DNA of 64,000 bases, taken from Gammaproteobacteria bacterium UBA7310 (lineage in GTDB: Bacteria > Pseudomonadota > Gammaproteobacteria > Pseudomonadales > Ketobacteraceae). The stretch lies in contig DKQK01000025.1 of NCBI GenBank assembly GCA_002471665.1, positions 129,522 through 193,521 of the forward strand, read 5' to 3'. The notes beneath the pieces are model-generated. The model did not search any database, was not told where the DNA came from, and saw only the letters and a program-made list of their open reading frames with translations. A program made the position numbers and the translations under genes. Shown here in pieces: positions 62,201 to 64,000 of the stretch (position 1 is its first letter; each line of letters opens with the position of its first letter).

Positions 62201-64000
62201 TCAATGATGGCTTCGCCAAAATAACGTACGCTGAAATCGTATACCCAAATCGTGGCATCGTCTTTTTTCTGAATCCGGTAGGGGCGCCCGCCAAGAACGC
62301 GCAGACCTAGGTGCTCCAGCATCGGCAATACATCCGACAGCGGAATATTGCGATTGCGTCGAAACAGTTTAAAGCGCAGTGCTTTCGGATCATCTTCCAA
62401 CGATCGGTAAAATGAAACATTCAACGGGTTGTCAGCAGAAAGCTGCTCGATGTGTTCTATATCGGACACGGCAGTACGGGTGGAAAACTCCTCCCGATAG
62501 CTAAGTGAGAAGGCGTCGGCATAGGCGGACTGCAGCATGCCGGCGCGGTCTTCCCCCACACTCTCAATCAGGGTTTCATAAAGCCGATCCGCCCAGCTAC
62601 GGGCCAGCTCCACCAAACGCCCCTCCACTTCCTTCACGTCAAAATCCATTTTGCAGCCGGGTTTTACCTTCAGCACTATGTACAGCCGTGCCAGCGTGGA
62701 CTCGGTAAAGTAGGTGTTGAATTCCATGTCTTCCACGTCCACGTATTCATACAGAACACCTTGAAAGGCTTTACGCAATGCGGTGGAGTAGCCATCCCTG
62801 GGAGTATAGATAAGACAGGAAAGAAACCGCCCGAACTGACCCTTGCGGGCAAACAGGCGCAAACGGCGTCGCTCCTGAATGTGCAGGATACCCACTGCAG
62901 TTTTCAGCAGGGCTTCGGTTGAAGTCTGAAATAATTCCTCGCGGGGAAAGGTTTCCAGAATCTGCATCAAGCGCTTACCATCGTGACCATTAGGTTCCAG
63001 GCCGGAGCCGCTGATCACTTGGCGTAGCTTGTGGCCAATAATCGGAAAGTTACGGGGTGAGTTATTGAAAACCAGGGATGTGTAAAGACCAACCCAGCGG
63101 TACTCGCCCACCACCTTGCCACGCTCATCGCATTTGCGGATACCGATGAAATCCATGTACACAGGCCGATGCCAGCGTGAACGGGTACCGGATTTGCCAA
63201 ACACAATGAGCTTGTCTTCATAGATTAGCGGGCCGCCGTTTTGTTCCAGCAGATCCAGGCTGTCACACACCTTGGCCACACCTAACGCCGAATCAGTAAT
63301 GGCTTCAAAGTGGGTGCGCCCCTGCTTTTCCACCGCTTTGTATTCCTGCATGGCCAAAAAGGTAAAGTGATTCTGCACCAGCCAGGCCAGAAAACCTTTT
63401 ACTTCCTGCAGAGAAGCCTCTCCCTGATTGTTTTCCAACTCATTAAGCTCATCGCGGATGGCAGAGGTGCGCTCCTGCATGACCTCGAAATCGCCCACAG
63501 CACACTGCAGTTCCCGCAGGGTACCCTGCAGGAGATTGGTGATGTCGCCTTCCAGGGCCGCATCCGGTTGCCGATCGATTTCGATATGAATCAGGGCCTC
63601 TTTCTCACCCTCGGCCTGCATGTCGAAATTCAGGGCTTCCAGCTCCCCCGAGCTTTGGCGTTTTACCCGAATCACGCTGTTCATCACCGAATGAATGGAA
63701 ATTCCGCGCCTGACCACGTCCATCATCACGGTATCCACCAAAAAGGCACAATCCGGCGACAACACTTCCACTACGGTATGGGTACTTTGCCAGCCGTGGT
63801 CTTCATAGCGGGGATTAAAAACCCGTATTTTGGGTTGTCGGCCCGGCATGCTGCGCAGAAAATTCCACAGCCCCACTGTCATCCCATAGAGGTCGTCAAC
63901 CCGCTTGCGCTGCAGCTCCTGCACCGGTGCGGCGGCATAGAAATGGCGCGCAAACTGCTGTACATGCTCCGTCTGGGACGAATGACTGCGATCAAAACGT
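59215..64000 (-). CDS. gdhB: NAD-specific glutamate dehydrogenase, large (180 kDa) type, partial
   Basis: At least 1594 residues; the frame stays open to the window edge, so the N-terminus is cut off by only a few tens of residues (family about 1620). The enzyme deaminates glutamate to 2-oxoglutarate with NAD. The N-terminal part is the regulatory ACT-like region (VDTVMMDVVRRGISIHSVMN); the catalytic domain has GGKVARGGLRWSDRREDFRT, VIVPVGAKGGFYPKRLPKSG, GIGDMSGDVFGNGLLLSKAL and LIWNGGIGTYIKSS. The C-terminal helical region is long, as usual in this class. In Pseudomonas it is induced by arginine catabolism. Confidence 0.96.
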   Translation of the reverse strand, partial: RFDRSHSSQTEHVQQFARHFYAAAPVQELQRKRVDDLYGMTVGLWNFLRSMPGRQPKIRVFNPRYEDHGWQSTHTVVEVLSPDCAFLVDTVMMDVVRRGISIHSVMNSVIRVKRQSSGELEALNFDMQAEGEKEALIHIEIDRQPDAALEGDITNLLQGTLRELQCAVGDFEVMQERTSAIRDELNELENNQGEASLQEVKGFLAWLVQNHFTFLAMQEYKAVEKQGRTHFEAITDSALGVAKVCDSLDLLEQNGGPLIYEDKLIVFGKSGTRSRWHRPVYMDFIGIRKCDERGKVVGEYRWVGLYTSLVFNNSPRNFPIIGHKLRQVISGSGLEPNGHDGKRLMQILETFPREELFQTSTEALLKTAVGILHIQERRRLRLFARKGQFGRFLSCLIYTPRDGYSTALRKAFQGVLYEYVDVEDMEFNTYFTESTLARLYIVLKVKPGCKMDFDVKEVEGRLVELARSWADRLYETLIESVGEDRAGMLQSAYADAFSLSYREEFSTRTAVSDIEHIEQLSADNPLNVSFYRSLEDDPKALRFKLFRRNRNIPLSDVLPMLEHLGLRVLGGRPYRIQKKDDATIWVYDFSVRYFGEAIIEIDKIKGKFQDAFLSTWQGLAEDDSFNRLVLSVGLSWREVAMLRAYARYFKQTGFAFSQTYIKDALVNHSHVTRLLVDFFELRFALNQPASDAAETELRDKIIEQLDQVASLDEDRILRRYLDMMSGTLRTNFYQQNAQGGYKPYISLKLSPHTIPDIPRPLPMFEIFVYSPRVEGVHLRGGKVARGGLRWSDRREDFRTEVLGLVKAQQVKNAVIVPVGAKGGFYPKRLPKSGNRDAYMAEGIECYKTFVRGLLDITDNLQDGEVVAPEGVIRKDEDDPYLVVAADKGTATFSDIANGLSDEYGFWLGDAFASGGSVGYDHKKMGITARGAWVSVQRHFRELGVDVQTNPVTLIGIGDMSGDVFGNGLLLSKALQMVAAFNHLHIFIDPNPDPESSFAERQRLFDLPRSNWSDYNSDLISAGGGVFSRSAKSIRITQQMKDRFDIQEDALTPTDLISALLKAPVDLIWNGGIGTYIKSSQEQNSDVGDKANDALRVNGCDVRAKVLGEGGNLGITQLGRIEYGLNGGLSNTDFIDNAGGVDCSDHEVNIKILLNDIVHNGDMTLKQRNELLAQMTDEVAQLVLDNNYRQTQALSVARSETIYRMGEYKRYIQALVAEGKLDRELEYIPSEEELHDRIVNGRGLMRPELSTLLSYTKAILKDELTHSTLPDDDYICHEIERAFPRVLVEKYSEPLYAHKLRREIVATQVASGMVDFMGITFVHRMKDAAGASVPDIARAFIASRDVFDLENWWRQIEALDYKIEASEQLEMMRMLIRLMRRATRWFLRNNRCGVNVSEAIERFRDGVQAVANSLPAVLSGPRREVWESRHNRYVEKGVPSTLATFIAGADSMLPVLGIIQAAEVTRKPVAEVAEVYFALGSHLDLYWFNEEINALNIENHWQALAREAYRDDLDWQQRTLTVGVLQMASEAHTVEERVSAWAEHHETMISRWKALISEFHSMDVKEFSMYGVALRELMDLAQTTLHSEGDRASNC

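Noticed and set aside
1..64000. tRNA, rRNA, CRISPR arrays, prophage or insertion sequences
   Set aside because: No cloverleaf-type sequence with CCA end, no regularly spaced direct repeats, and no transposase, integrase or phage structural gene was recognised in any frame.

Overview
The window looks like chromosomal DNA of a free-living, probably marine, gammaproteobacterium close to the Pseudomonas / Alcanivorax / Ketobacter side of the class. This is an inference from gene content and order. The order psrA - lexA - (two small conserved unknowns) - topA, the order rlmKL - rmf - pyrD, a 180-kDa-type NAD-glutamate dehydrogenase, an S-methyl-5'-thioinosine phosphorylase, a phasin and an SOS-controlled imuA-imuB-dnaE2 set are all familiar from Pseudomonas-like genomes. 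Base composition is moderately G+C-rich by eye. I see no rRNA, tRNA, insertion sequence, prophage or CRISPR array.

Layout. 0-6.8 kb: gene-free end with DnaA-box-like repeats, an O-antigen-ligase-like protein, a phasin, then mfd and csiV. 6.8-11.5 kb (minus strand): a tight run psrA - L,D-transpeptidase - nagZ - mscS - hpt - MTI phosphorylase, headed by two PsrA-type operators, linking a fatty-acid-responsive regulator to cell-wall recycling, osmotic protection and purine salvage. 11.5-15.2 kb: outer-membrane barrel protein, small conserved proteins, lexA with two LexA boxes. 15.3-22.9 kb: chemoreceptor, secreted tail-anchored protein, secreted matrixin-type metalloprotease with an unusual leader, topA with a good sigma-70 promoter. 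23-32.6 kb: mixed small genes (AraC regulator, fatty acid hydroxylase, universal stress protein, a CheZ-like candidate, MOSC protein, lipoprotein), then a membrane protein plus acyltransferase pair. 32.7-41.1 kb: beta-CASP ribonuclease-like protein and a mutagenesis cassette in which imuAB and dnaE2 each have their own LexA-box promoter and are separated by an acyltransferase gene. 41.1-46.6 kb: thpR, ompW, DUF1499 lipoprotein, cheV, EAL-HDOD protein, tatD, glutaredoxin-like protein. 46.6-55.0 kb: a 1361-residue membrane protein with signs of internal duplication, a DUF5610 protein and a convergent pair of coiled-coil proteins, all uncharacterised. 55.1-64 kb: rlmKL, rmf, pyrD, DUF2835 and the large NAD-glutamate dehydrogenase, which runs off the right end.

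Common themes: SOS response (lexA, imuA, imuB, dnaE2, mfd as repair partner), chemotaxis and c-di-GMP signalling (MCP, cheV, EAL-HDOD, CheZ-like candidate), cell envelope (nagZ, L,D-transpeptidase, csiV, acyltransferases, OmpW) and stationary-phase physiology (rmf, psrA, phasin). Best candidates for undescribed biology are the giant duplicated membrane protein with its thioredoxin-fold partner, the convergent coiled-coil pair, the CheZ-like protein and the split imu cassette with a 36-base palindrome abutting the dnaE2 start codon. No sequence search was possible; family names rest on recognised motifs and memory of homologues.
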